Source of the DNA: an uncultured Clostridia bacterium
GTDB lineage: Bacteria > Bacillota > Clostridia > TANB77 > CAG-508
Assembly: GCA_948976265.1 (NCBI GenBank)
Contig: CARFUA010000008.1
Span: 1 to 64,000, forward strand
Direction: 5' to 3'
DNA: 64,000 nucleotides
Positions 26,853 through 36,417 of this stretch are shown here, one piece after another. Each line of letters opens with the position of its first letter. Positions within the stretch are counted from its first letter, which is position 1. The notes under the pieces were generated by a model. That model had not been told where the DNA came from. It saw only the letters and a list, made by a program, of their open reading frames with translations, and ran no database searches. Both the position numbers and the translations under genes were made by a program.

Positions 26853-28655
26853 TTAATTTTTTATATCATACTGTGCTGTTGTAAGGCTTAAATTGACATT
26901 ATAATATGGATCCCCTTTTTGAATAACGCTTTTCCATTTTTCTTTAAAATTGTTGCTTTCCCTTTCAAATCTGGCTTTTTTCTCTGGTGTATTTTCATAA
27001 CCTCTTGTTTTGGATTCGTAGTGCATTAATTCAATGTATGGATTATAAATAATTTGATAGCCTTTTTCCCTAATTTTTAAGCAAAAATCAACATCATTAA
27101 AAGCCACTTTGAAATTTTCTTCATCCATATAGCCTACTTCTTCATAGATACTTCTTTTAGAAAACAAGCAAGCACCTGTCACTGCACTCATATTTTGCGT
27201 TAGGCAATCTTTGCCAAAATAAGCATGCATTCCGTCTGGTAGTTCGGTTAACATATTGGCTGCCAATCCACAAATTCCTACTACAATTCCCGCATGTTGA
27301 ATTGACTTATCTTCATAATATAATCTAGCACCAACAGCTCCAACATCCTCTCTTTGTGCAAATCCAATGAACTTTTCTAGCCAGTTTGGTGTGATAAGTT
27401 CTGTATCACTATTTAATTGCATTACAAAATCAGCATCGGAATTTTTAACACCAAAATTAATAATTTTGGAATAGTTAAATCCTTTTTCTGGATACGTAAT
27501 CACTTTTACTTTGTTATTTTTTTGAATCGTTTCATAATATTCAAACGTTTCTTTTTCCTCGCTATTATTTTCGATGATTAAGATTTCATAGTTTTCATAA
27601 GTCGTTAATTTCAAAATAGATTCAAGGCAAGCTTTTAACAATCGAATACTATCTTTGTTAGGAATCAAAATGGATACTTTGGGATTTCCTTTTACTTCAT
27701 ATTCAACTTGGTAAATTCCTGGAATATCTCCGCCTTGACTTACTTTAGCTTGTAACCCCTGCCTTTCTAAATGCGCTTGAACTGCTTTCAAGCCAGCTTC
27801 ATAAGCATACGGTTTGGCATCTGATTGCATGGCAGTCGAATTTTTGTGTATACGCCAATGATACAATATTTTAGGAATATGAATGATATGATTTGTAAGT
27901 TCTGTTGCTCGCAAAATAATATCAAAATCTTGCGCTCCATTATATTCTTCACGAAAGCCACCCAGTTTGTCCATTAATTCTTTTTTGAAAACTGATAGAT
28001 GCGTGATATAATTATTCGCTCGCAAAGTATCCATAGAAAAATCTGGTTTAAAATATGGGTCTTTTCGATTTTCCTTTTCTCCTTCTATTTTATCTTCATC
28101 CGTATAAATAAATTCTACCTCTGGATTCTCATTGATGCTTTTTACAATTTCATAAAGACAAAATTGTGGCAACAAATCATCATGGTCTAATAAAGCAATA
28201 AAGTCTCCTGTTACTAGTTTTAAAGCTTCATTTGTGTTACCAGATATTCCTTTATTTTCCTTCAAAAATTGATACTTAATACGGCCATCTTTTTGCAAAA
28301 TCGGCTCTAACTTTTTATTTTTTTCTGGACTTCCGTCCGCCAAGCAAAGCTCCCAATTAGAATAGGTTTGCGCAATTAAACAATCAACTAATTCTTCAAA
28401 AAACTGGATGGGCGTTTGATACATTGGTACAACAATGCTAATTTTAGAGTGTGTCGCAAATTTTGTTTTTCTTTGCTCTTCTAATTCTTCCTGCGTTGGT
28501 TCATTGTTCTGCATCCACAATTGATACTTTTGCCCCACATTTTTTCTTCTTGTTAAAACATGAAATAATTCTACCACAATTTTTCCAATCGTTTTTAGCA
28601 CTCCATATTTTTTGATATAATATTTTATTTGATTATATCTATGTTTTAAGTTCAT
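26853..28655 (-). CDS. Family 2 glycosyltransferase with two GT-A domains
   Basis: About 600 residues. The first GT2 domain (about 70-290) starts KISIVVPMYQTPIQFFEELV with DHDDLL as the metal-binding motif. The second (about 320-560) starts KVSILIPNKDSIRLLKACL with QLNSDTELI and ends FNDVDFCLKIREKGY. This two-domain layout is typical of rhamnan or cell-surface polysaccharide synthesis. The ATG at 28655 is preferred (MNLKHRYNQ); it overlaps the upstream membrane-protein gene by 17 bases. Part of a three-gene surface-glycan set. Confidence 0.87.
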   Translation of the reverse strand: MNLKHRYNQIKYYIKKYGVLKTIGKIVVELFHVLTRRKNVGQKYQLWMQNNEPTQEELEEQRKTKFATHSKISIVVPMYQTPIQFFEELVDCLIAQTYSNWELCLADGSPEKNKKLEPILQKDGRIKYQFLKENKGISGNTNEALKLVTGDFIALLDHDDLLPQFCLYEIVKSINENPEVEFIYTDEDKIEGEKENRKDPYFKPDFSMDTLRANNYITHLSVFKKELMDKLGGFREEYNGAQDFDIILRATELTNHIIHIPKILYHWRIHKNSTAMQSDAKPYAYEAGLKAVQAHLERQGLQAKVSQGGDIPGIYQVEYEVKGNPKVSILIPNKDSIRLLKACLESILKLTTYENYEILIIENNSEEKETFEYYETIQKNNKVKVITYPEKGFNYSKIINFGVKNSDADFVMQLNSDTELITPNWLEKFIGFAQREDVGAVGARLYYEDKSIQHAGIVVGICGLAANMLTELPDGMHAYFGKDCLTQNMSAVTGACLFSKRSIYEEVGYMDEENFKVAFNDVDFCLKIREKGYQIIYNPYIELMHYESKTRGYENTPEKKARFERESNNFKEKWKSVIQKGDPYYNVNLSLTTAQYDIKN

Positions 28656-29826
28656 ACTTGCCTTCTTCCTTTCCTTTTTCATATTTTCGATAATTGATTT
28701 TCGTACAAATTCCTTCATAACCCGCTGAACTCATTTGTCCTATTATTGTGCAAAATGGTGTTGGAACAAATGACATCACCGTTCGAATGAAATAAGCAAT
28801 CATCATATTTAGAGTCATTTTCACAGCGGAATCTTCTAACTGTAAAAAGCATGTTTTTATCATTATAAATGGTGCTATTGCAAAATCTAAAATATGTAAT
28901 AAAATAAAAATACTGACGATTTTTAAATCTGGTTTGTAAAACGGATATAACACCAGAGATAAAATAATTACAGACAGCATCAACAAAAAATTAAACTTGA
29001 TTGCATTTTTTAAATGTTGACTGTAAGAAAATCTTTTCTTTGCAATATCAATTTTAGCAACTGTCTTAACTGCTCCTTCAGCATCCCATTGCATATCGGT
29101 TACCAAAGTAGCAAAAGTAATTGCCAATACATATTGTGGTCCATATTCAAAAGAATTACTAAATCCAAATAAGTAAATAATTAAAAACATAAAACTCACA
29201 CAAAACGAAACCGAATCATATCTAAAACAGTCTTTTAAAGAAAAGCGAAAATCGATTTTCTCCACATTTTTCATCAGCAAAATCACAATCATAACAAACA
29301 TCACAATCCCCGTAACAACTGCTGTTACCAACTGACTGCGTGTAAAAATTGCCATACTAATTAATACACTAAAATTAATCATATTAAACAAAACTGCAAT
29401 TTTATTGGCTTTTTTGTTTTCTTCTTTATAATAAAGTTTTGTTAATATCAATTGCAAAATCGTATGGAAAAAAATTTGAGTTATGGAATAAATGCAAAAT
29501 ATTTGATAAATCGTTTGGTCCATATTCATAAAATCAATATAGCTTTTATGCTTCAAAATAATTCCGCCAAAACAAACCATACTAAATACAATTCCATAAA
29601 AAATTCCATTATCTGCCATATTGGGGTTTCCATTTTTATATTGGGTAATATTAGCTCCAACACCAAAAATCGATACAATCATTCCCATAATACATTGCAA
29701 AGGATAGGTTAGGGAAAAAATATTAATCAAATTTTTATCCAAGAAAATCCCCAATAAAAACCACGATAAAATTGGAACACTAGATGTAATTAATATATCA
29801 AAACTTACTCTTAATAATCGTTTCAT
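28639..29826 (-). CDS. Multi-pass membrane protein, MATE/flippase-like
   Basis: 395 residues with about ten to twelve predicted TM helices and no catalytic motif. The pattern and its place between two glycosyltransferases suggest a lipid-linked sugar exporter of the MOP superfamily, but I do not recognise a specific signature. RBS GAGAGG precedes the ATG at 29826. It overlaps both neighbours by a few bases, so the set is translated together. Confidence 0.65.
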   Translation of the reverse strand: MKRLLRVSFDILITSSVPILSWFLLGIFLDKNLINIFSLTYPLQCIMGMIVSIFGVGANITQYKNGNPNMADNGIFYGIVFSMVCFGGIILKHKSYIDFMNMDQTIYQIFCIYSITQIFFHTILQLILTKLYYKEENKKANKIAVLFNMINFSVLISMAIFTRSQLVTAVVTGIVMFVMIVILLMKNVEKIDFRFSLKDCFRYDSVSFCVSFMFLIIYLFGFSNSFEYGPQYVLAITFATLVTDMQWDAEGAVKTVAKIDIAKKRFSYSQHLKNAIKFNFLLMLSVIILSLVLYPFYKPDLKIVSIFILLHILDFAIAPFIMIKTCFLQLEDSAVKMTLNMMIAYFIRTVMSFVPTPFCTIIGQMSSAGYEGICTKINYRKYEKGKEEGKYELKT

Positions 29827-31247
29827 ATTTTCCTCTCAAGCTTTATTTTATGACAAATGTTTTTCGCATATGTTATCATAAGCAAAATTCCCGCAAAAAT
29901 CAGCACTTTGATAGAATACGTCATTCCTATATCATATGGATCGCCCTCTACTCTAAAATATGAAATAGAAGGAAGTATCGCTGTTAAAGTCAAAATCAAA
30001 GTGAATTTTCTCATCGTCTTATTTTGCCAAATAAAACTTGGCAAAATCCACAACAAATACCATTTCTGAAAGTTCGATAACACGATAAAAATAAAAATTA
30101 ACATTTCCTTATTATAAATTTTCATGCATTTATGCCAAGTCAATTTTTTGTCAAAACATATATTAATTAGCATATCAACATACACAATCACAAACACTGG
30201 CATCAGAAAAAAATTGATGGAATCAAAGATTTTTTTATCTGCTTTAATAAGTAAAATGGTTAGAATGGACTGACTATATTTCTGCCCTTGTACAAGCATA
30301 TTCGTAAAAATCGAAACATCTCGATAATATGGCAAATAGAGCAAAACAACCATTCCTACAATTGCCAAGCCAGAAATGAAGCAATATCCTATTTTTTTCA
30401 AAATCTTCTCTTTTCGAAAATAATACAACAACACAAACGGCACCAATAAAACCGTACTATATTTAATACTAATCGAAAACGCTAAACTTATCATCGTCAA
30501 ATAAATATTTTTCTGTTTCAATAAAAAATAAAAACTTAAACCAGTAAAAAATACTAAATAAATATCATTATGTACATTACTCAAAAATTCAATTAACACC
30601 AACGGATTTAAGCCATATAAAAGCATACACTTTGTACTTTTCGTCATCTTATAAACTAACGCTACAATCGCCAAATGAACCGCATAAGAAGCCAACTTAA
30701 AAACAAATAATGCAATGGTCACCTTTCCAAATGATAGCGAAACCAATCCTCGCGCAATTCCATTCCACAATGGACCATACACACTCGTCGTATTTTTCCA
30801 ATATCCTGTATTATTCAGTATTTCATCCTGGATTCCTTTTTCTTGCAAATCAGCCACAGACGTATAATATGGATTTTCATGATATTGGCTACTAAGCCAG
30901 CTATCTCCAATATAATAATAAATATCGGAACTTAAAAATGGTAAAATCATCATAAAAATGAACGAAATGCAAGCAATCCAAATGAAGACTTGCTTTTTAT
31001 TTTGAAAAATTTGCTTTTCTTTTTTTATAACAACTAAATAACATAAGCTAAAAAGTAATATTAATCCAATTACAATACAACCACTTAATAATCCAATCAT
31101 CTCATTATTGGATTTCATCAATCGATATGTATAATACGCATCAAATCCATCTACTGTTCGGTTCATTAGTAAATATTGGATGGATGGAATGCATAATAGA
31201 ATTGCAAAAAGCAACATGAGATATAATAAAATTTTATTTTTTTTCAC
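29823..31247 (-). CDS. Polyprenol-phosphate-sugar-dependent membrane glycosyltransferase (GT-C like)
   Basis: About 474 residues and roughly twelve TM helices. Long hydrophobic segments are separated by short loops with an early Asp-containing loop (VDGFDAYYTYRL), as in GT-C enzymes related to families 39 and 87. The GTG at 31247 is the likely start, with AAGGAG nine bases upstream; it overlaps the queH stop in GTGA. It probably adds sugars from a lipid carrier on the outer face of the membrane. Confidence 0.7.
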   Translation of the reverse strand: MKKNKILLYLMLLFAILLCIPSIQYLLMNRTVDGFDAYYTYRLMKSNNEMIGLLSGCIVIGLILLFSLCYLVVIKKEKQIFQNKKQVFIWIACISFIFMMILPFLSSDIYYYIGDSWLSSQYHENPYYTSVADLQEKGIQDEILNNTGYWKNTTSVYGPLWNGIARGLVSLSFGKVTIALFVFKLASYAVHLAIVALVYKMTKSTKCMLLYGLNPLVLIEFLSNVHNDIYLVFFTGLSFYFLLKQKNIYLTMISLAFSISIKYSTVLLVPFVLLYYFRKEKILKKIGYCFISGLAIVGMVVLLYLPYYRDVSIFTNMLVQGQKYSQSILTILLIKADKKIFDSINFFLMPVFVIVYVDMLINICFDKKLTWHKCMKIYNKEMLIFIFIVLSNFQKWYLLWILPSFIWQNKTMRKFTLILTLTAILPSISYFRVEGDPYDIGMTYSIKVLIFAGILLMITYAKNICHKIKLERKI

Positions 31248-31810
31248 TTCGTTAGACTCCTTCTTGTATCCTTTTCTATCTGTTTGGCATAACGTTCTTC
31301 CTCCGAAAATACACACCCACAATACTTCTGCCTATACAATCCCAATTCTCTCGCCTTATCTTGTCCTTCGCGAAAACCTTGTCTAAAATCGCGATACAAA
31401 AAATCAACCTCATACTTTTTCGCCATTTCTTCGCATACTTCTTTTAATCTCTCATGTCTCTGATAAGGACTCACAAACAACGTCGTCGTAAAACAATCAA
31501 ATCCATTTTCTTTCGCATATTTCGCCGTTTCTTCTATACGCACTTGATAGCAATAATTTTGGCATCGATTTTCCAAATCTCCCACCACATTTTGACAAAA
31601 CTCACGTAAGCCATAATTCTCATTCACAATCAATTCCAAATCAATCATTTTACTATATTCAATCAACGTATCACGCCTTGTTTTATATTCCATATATGGA
31701 TGAATATTCGGATTAAACCAATACGAAACTGGTTCAATTCCCTCACTTCTTAAACTCTCAATACAATACACACTACAAGGTGCACAACAAGTATGTAACA
31801 ATAATTTCAT
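31244..31810 (-). CDS. queH: Epoxyqueuosine reductase QueH
   Basis: Last step of queuosine synthesis in tRNA: reduction of epoxyqueuosine. The Cys pairs LLLHTCCAPCS at the N-terminus and CGCVFSEEERY near the C-terminus are the QueH (formerly DUF208) iron-sulfur and metal ligands. 188 residues. Translationally linked to the downstream membrane glycosyltransferase by a GTGA overlap. Confidence 0.93.
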   Translation of the reverse strand: MKLLLHTCCAPCSVYCIESLRSEGIEPVSYWFNPNIHPYMEYKTRRDTLIEYSKMIDLELIVNENYGLREFCQNVVGDLENRCQNYCYQVRIEETAKYAKENGFDCFTTTLFVSPYQRHERLKEVCEEMAKKYEVDFLYRDFRQGFREGQDKARELGLYRQKYCGCVFSEEERYAKQIEKDTRRSLTK

Positions 31811-31816
31811 TTTTTC

Positions 31817-32830
31817 CTATCCTTTATATTCTATTCCCAAATGTTCATACGCAAGCGGTGTCGCCATTCTACCACGTGGCGTTCTTGCTAAAAAACCGAT
31901 TTGCATCAAATATGGCTCATAAACATCTTCTAACGTTTCAGTTTCTTCATTAATCGTTGCTGCTAACGTTTCTAAACCAACTGGCTTTCCTGCATATTTC
32001 ACAATCAACGTTTCTAAAATCTTTTTATCTGTATGGTCCAGCCCCAAATCATCAATTTCTAACTTGTTCAAGGCAAGTCGTGCAATTTCCAACATAATAT
32101 TTCCATCACTCAGCACTAAAGCATAATCTCTGACACGTTTTAGCAATCGATTCGCGATACGTGGTGTGCCTCTAGAACGCTTTGCTAGCTCTTTAGATGC
32201 ATCTGGCGCAATTTCAATTTGTAAAATATCGCTCGAACGATTAATGATTGTCTCCAAATCCTGCTCAGAATACAATTCTAACCTACTAACAATCCCAAAT
32301 CGGTCACGAAGTGGCGTACTCAACGAACCTGCTCTTGTTGTTGCGCCAATCAGCGTAAACTTTGGTAAATCCAAACGAATTGAACGAGCAGCTGGTCCTT
32401 TTCCAATCATAATATCCAAATTAAAATCCTCTAAAGCAGGATACAAAATCTCTTCCACATTTTTATTCAAGCGATGAATTTCATCAATAAAAAGCACATC
32501 ATTTTCTGATAAATTCGTGAGAATCGCTGCCAAATCACCTGGTTTTTCAATCGCAGGACCAGATGTAATTCGAATATTGGAATGCATTTCATTCGCAATA
32601 ATATTGGAAAGCGTCGTTTTACCAAGTCCTGGCGGTCCATATAATAAAACATGATCCAATGCTTCGCCACGTTTTTTGGCTGCTTCAATATAAATTTTCA
32701 TATTTTCTTTGACTTTCGTTTGCCCAATATATTCACTCAAAACCTGTGGACGGAGTGAAACCTCATTCACCAATTCTTCTTCATCGTGCAACGTCGGTAC
32801 TAGCAAATTTTCTTCTTCCATAGTTTTCAT
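31817..32830 (-). CDS. ruvB: Holliday junction helicase RuvB
   Basis: Hexameric AAA+ motor for branch migration with RuvA. Walker A is YGPPGLGKTTL, Walker B is VLFIDEIHRL, sensor 1 is IGATTRAG and the arginine finger region is TPLRDRFGI. 337 residues; the C-terminal winged helix ends GRMATPLAYEHLG. An ATG nine bases downstream is an alternative start. Confidence 0.96.
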   Translation of the reverse strand: MKTMEEENLLVPTLHDEEELVNEVSLRPQVLSEYIGQTKVKENMKIYIEAAKKRGEALDHVLLYGPPGLGKTTLSNIIANEMHSNIRITSGPAIEKPGDLAAILTNLSENDVLFIDEIHRLNKNVEEILYPALEDFNLDIMIGKGPAARSIRLDLPKFTLIGATTRAGSLSTPLRDRFGIVSRLELYSEQDLETIINRSSDILQIEIAPDASKELAKRSRGTPRIANRLLKRVRDYALVLSDGNIMLEIARLALNKLEIDDLGLDHTDKKILETLIVKYAGKPVGLETLAATINEETETLEDVYEPYLMQIGFLARTPRGRMATPLAYEHLGIEYKG

Positions 32831-32838
32831 CCTTTATC

Positions 32839-33078
32839 CTAAATTTCCATATAATACTCTAAATTTTCCATAAACGGAAATAATTCTTTCACTCTTTTCA
32901 AAGTATATACCGCACTTTTCTGATGCGGACACTTTTCTGGCGCCTCAATTAATTCATTTTTATAACAATTTTTATCCAATTTATAAATCAAATAACGACA
33001 CTCCATATAATCATAATACAACTGAAATCCATTATCCAAATCTTCCCAAAACATCTCAAATGTGTATTCTTTTTCCAT
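32839..33078 (-). CDS. Small conserved-looking protein (79 aa)
   Basis: It starts MEKEYTFEMFWEDLDNGFQL and is rich in Tyr and acidic residues with no membrane segment. It sits eight bases upstream of ruvB and 20 bases after ligA, so it is almost surely in the same operon. Function unknown. Confidence 0.75.
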   Translation of the reverse strand: MEKEYTFEMFWEDLDNGFQLYYDYMECRYLIYKLDKNCYKNELIEAPEKCPHQKSAVYTLKRVKELFPFMENLEYYMEI

Positions 33079-33097
33079 TTCTGTTCCCTTTCGTAAT

Positions 33098-35092
33098 TTA
33101 TTTTATCATTTCCTGAAACTCTTCTTCACTAATAATTGTAACACCTAATCCTTGTGCCTTTGTCAATTTGCTTCCTGCTTCTTCTCCTGCCAAAACATAA
33201 TCTGTCTTCTTCGAAACCGAACCAGAAGCTTTTCCTCCAAAATTTTCAATGATTTTCTTCGCCTCATCACGCGTATATTTTTCTAAAGTCCCAGTCAATA
33301 CAAACGTTTTCCCTGCAAATCTGTCATCCACCATTTCGCCATCTTCCAAAGATTCCATATTAACACCCGATTTTTCTAATCGCTGAATTAAATCTCTAGT
33401 TTGTTCTTGCTGAAAAAAGTCATACACTTTTTGCGCACGCACTTCTCCCATATCTTCCACTAAACACAAGCTTTCCACACTTGCTTTCGCCAAATTTTCC
33501 ATATTTTGATAGCGTCTTGCTAATTTCTTCGCAGCATTCGCCCCAATTGTCGGAATTCCAAATCCATTGAGTAATCGATACAAATCATTTTTCTTACTTT
33601 TTTCAATACTATCTACCAAATTTTGAGCAAACTTTTTCCCATCTTTTTTCAAACTAGCAAAATCTTCTAATTGCAATTCATACAAATCCGCAATATTATG
33701 AATCAAGCCTTTTTCCAATAAATCTTCAATAATTTCCTCACCAAGTCCCGTAATATTCATACACTCACGTGACACGAAATGCAAAATATTTCGATGCAAT
33801 TTAGCAGGACATTGCGTTCCTGTGCATCTTGTGACTGCTTCGCCTTCTTCGCGAATCGCCAAAGCACCACAAACAGGACATACTTCTGGCATACAATACA
33901 TCGTTTCCGAACCTGTTCTTTTTTCCGTCAAAACACCAACAACTTCTGGAATAACATCTCCAGCCTTTTGAATGAAAACATGGTCACCAATTCTCAAATC
34001 CTTTTCTTTGATAAAATCTTCATTGTGCAGGGTTGTCCTCGAAATCGTGGAACCAGCTACTTTTACTGGCTCCAATACCGCCATTGGTGTAATAGCACCA
34101 GTTCTACCTACTTGACAAATAATATCTTTTATGATAGTTTCCTTCGTTTCTGGTGGATATTTATAAGCAATCGCCCATTTTGGCGTTTTAGCATTTACAC
34201 CTAAGGTTTCTCGGTATTTCAAATTATCCACTTTAATGACTGCTCCATCAATTCCAAAACTCAAATCCTCTCGATTTTCTCCAATTTTCTCAATTTCTTT
34301 TATCGCTTCTTTGATATTTTTACATAATTTCGTTACTGGATTAATCTGAAACCCTAAGTCTTTTAAGTTTTGTAAAGCCTCATAATGAGAAATATACTGA
34401 ATATTTTCCACTTTTTGAACATTGAAAATATAAATATCCAAAGGACGAGAACCAGCTATACTGCTGTCTAATTGACGAAGAGAACCAGCCGCCGCATTTC
34501 GGCTATTGGCAAAAAGTGGTTCTTCCTTTTCTTCACGTTCCAAATTCATTTGTTCAAATTCATTTTTTCCAATAAAAACTTCACCTCGAACCGTAATGGT
34601 AACTGGCTCTTTTAAGGTTTTTGGAATGGTTTTAATGGTTTTCAAATTTTCTGTAATATCTTCTCCAACCAGTCCATTTCCACGTGTTGCCCCTCTTATA
34701 AATTTTCCTTCACGATATTCTAATGCAACCGATAAACCATCAATTTTGGTTTCTACCACATATTCTAATTCTTCTACTTCTAAGGCTTTTTTCACTCTTT
34801 CATCAAATGCTTTTAATTCGTCAAAGTCAAAAATATCTTGTAAACTTTGAAGTGGCACTTCATGTTCTACTTTCTCAAATCCTTCTTTTACTGTTCCACC
34901 AACATGTTGTGTTAGCGAATCTTGGCTTACAAATTCTGGATATTCTTTTTCCAAATTTCTTAATTCTACCATCAACATATCATATTCGAAATCTGTAATT
35001 TCTGGACAATCTTCATCGTAATACTTCTGCGCATGATAGGCAGTTAATCGATTTAGTTCATCAATTCTATTTTTCGCTTCTTCCTTTGTCAT
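33098..35092 (-). CDS. ligA: NAD-dependent DNA ligase LigA
   Basis: Seals DNA nicks using NAD. The Ia domain contains YYDEDCPEITDFEYD. The adenylated Lys is in VVETKIDGLSVAL, followed by the OB fold, a four-Cys zinc finger (CPVCG...CTGTQCPAKLH), HhH repeats and a C-terminal BRCT (about 590-664). The length of about 664 is normal. The ATG at 35092 follows GGAAGGAA. Confidence 0.96.
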   Translation of the reverse strand: MTKEEAKNRIDELNRLTAYHAQKYYDEDCPEITDFEYDMLMVELRNLEKEYPEFVSQDSLTQHVGGTVKEGFEKVEHEVPLQSLQDIFDFDELKAFDERVKKALEVEELEYVVETKIDGLSVALEYREGKFIRGATRGNGLVGEDITENLKTIKTIPKTLKEPVTITVRGEVFIGKNEFEQMNLEREEKEEPLFANSRNAAAGSLRQLDSSIAGSRPLDIYIFNVQKVENIQYISHYEALQNLKDLGFQINPVTKLCKNIKEAIKEIEKIGENREDLSFGIDGAVIKVDNLKYRETLGVNAKTPKWAIAYKYPPETKETIIKDIICQVGRTGAITPMAVLEPVKVAGSTISRTTLHNEDFIKEKDLRIGDHVFIQKAGDVIPEVVGVLTEKRTGSETMYCMPEVCPVCGALAIREEGEAVTRCTGTQCPAKLHRNILHFVSRECMNITGLGEEIIEDLLEKGLIHNIADLYELQLEDFASLKKDGKKFAQNLVDSIEKSKKNDLYRLLNGFGIPTIGANAAKKLARRYQNMENLAKASVESLCLVEDMGEVRAQKVYDFFQQEQTRDLIQRLEKSGVNMESLEDGEMVDDRFAGKTFVLTGTLEKYTRDEAKKIIENFGGKASGSVSKKTDYVLAGEEAGSKLTKAQGLGVTIISEEEFQEMIK

Positions 35093-35093
35093 T

Positions 35094-35756
35094 TTAATTT
35101 CCTTCCGATTTTTTATTTTCGCTTTCATAGATATAGGCTTTTAAAATTGGATTTATGGTATTTCTAGGATAACTAATCATATTTTCAATGTCGGCATCAA
35201 TTGAATCTGCATAACTAACAATGTAAGCTTCTGCCATGTGCTTTGGCATGGTATCCATATGTGTTGCAATAATGTGTAATGCTTGGTATCTTAGTTTTTC
35301 AGAAATATCTTCTTTTTTTAAATATTCATCAACAAGCGCCTCACCTAAATAAACGTGGTCAACTAATAGATAAGCATCATTTAAATTCGCTTTTATTTCT
35401 TTTTGCTCGTTCCACTCATCAAATATTATAATTTTTCCTATATCATGTAAAATGGCTCCAAACAAAATCAAATCCATATCGATTTTATCTCTATAAATTG
35501 TAGCAATGTTATAGGCATTTTTCGTAACATTTAATATATGATGTATCAATCCACCATCAAAACATTGATGGGTTCTGTTTTCTTTTACATTTTTAATTCC
35601 ATCATGTCCTGCTGAACGCACAAATAATTCCTTTTTATAATCCTTTAAAATATTTTTACAAACATTTTTTAAACATATATTATTTATTTTATCCGCAAAA
35701 TCAAGCAATTCTGTAAACTTTTCTTCTTTTTCATCCTCTGTTAAATTAACAAACAT
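35094..35756 (-). CDS. HD-domain phosphohydrolase-like protein
   Basis: 220 residues. Metal ligands: His in CFDGGLIHHILNV, HD in FGAILHDIGKI, a later His in LVDHVYLGEAL, and HIIATHMDTMP. This arrangement resembles the YhaM/3'-5' exonuclease HD domain but lacks the N-terminal OB fold, so the substrate is uncertain. It ends one base before the ligA start. Confidence 0.78.
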   Translation of the reverse strand: MFVNLTEDEKEEKFTELLDFADKINNICLKNVCKNILKDYKKELFVRSAGHDGIKNVKENRTHQCFDGGLIHHILNVTKNAYNIATIYRDKIDMDLILFGAILHDIGKIIIFDEWNEQKEIKANLNDAYLLVDHVYLGEALVDEYLKKEDISEKLRYQALHIIATHMDTMPKHMAEAYIVSYADSIDADIENMISYPRNTINPILKAYIYESENKKSEGN

Positions 35757-35784
35757 ACTCTATTTCTCCGTTTTCTAATTTGTT

Positions 35785-36417
35785 TTATGCATCTTTAAAC
35801 AAGTCTTTTCCATTTTTTAAATAATCATACCCTGAAAAAATCGTTGCAATAACAGCTAAACTCATTAAAACAGTCGTTATGATATTTACCACAAATCCTA
35901 ATTTTGTAAAAGTATAGCCATATTCTATAAATTCTCCAAATGCATGAATATCAATAAAGGCTAATACAATGGCTAACATTTGGGTAACTGTTTTAAGTTT
36001 TCCCCAAAAAGATGCCGCAATTACTTGCCCACCTTTCTCAACTGCTACTAAGCGATAACCAGATACTAAAAATTCTCTCGTCAAAATAATCGCTGGCACC
36101 CAAGCTGGCAATTTATGAAATTGCACCAAAATAATCAAAGCTGATAATACCAATATTTTATCTGCCAATGGATCTAAAAATTTACCAAAAGTGGTTACCA
36201 TATTTCTAGAACGCGCCAAATGTCCATCAATGGCATCGGTTATAGAAGCAATAATAAAGATTAAATTCATCCACAACATCATCACTGGAATGCCTTCACT
36301 TACTTCTAACACGCCCCAAGCAATAGCTTTATCAACTTTCAGGCAGGATAGAATTAGCATTACTGGTACTAATATCATTCTGAACATTGTTAGTTTGTTC
36401 GCTAGATTCATTTTCAT
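35785..36417 (-). CDS. pgsA: CDP-diacylglycerol-glycerol-3-phosphate 3-phosphatidyltransferase
   Basis: Makes phosphatidylglycerol phosphate. The CDP-alcohol phosphotransferase motif DGHLARSRNMVTTFGKFLD is intact (D..DG..AR....G...D). About six TM helices. The start at 36417 has AGGAGG nine bases upstream and lies inside the 3' end of the UPF0182 gene, an overlap of about 86 bases. Confidence 0.93.
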   Translation of the reverse strand: MKMNLANKLTMFRMILVPVMLILSCLKVDKAIAWGVLEVSEGIPVMMLWMNLIFIIASITDAIDGHLARSRNMVTTFGKFLDPLADKILVLSALIILVQFHKLPAWVPAIILTREFLVSGYRLVAVEKGGQVIAASFWGKLKTVTQMLAIVLAFIDIHAFGEFIEYGYTFTKLGFVVNIITTVLMSLAVIATIFSGYDYLKNGKDLFKDA

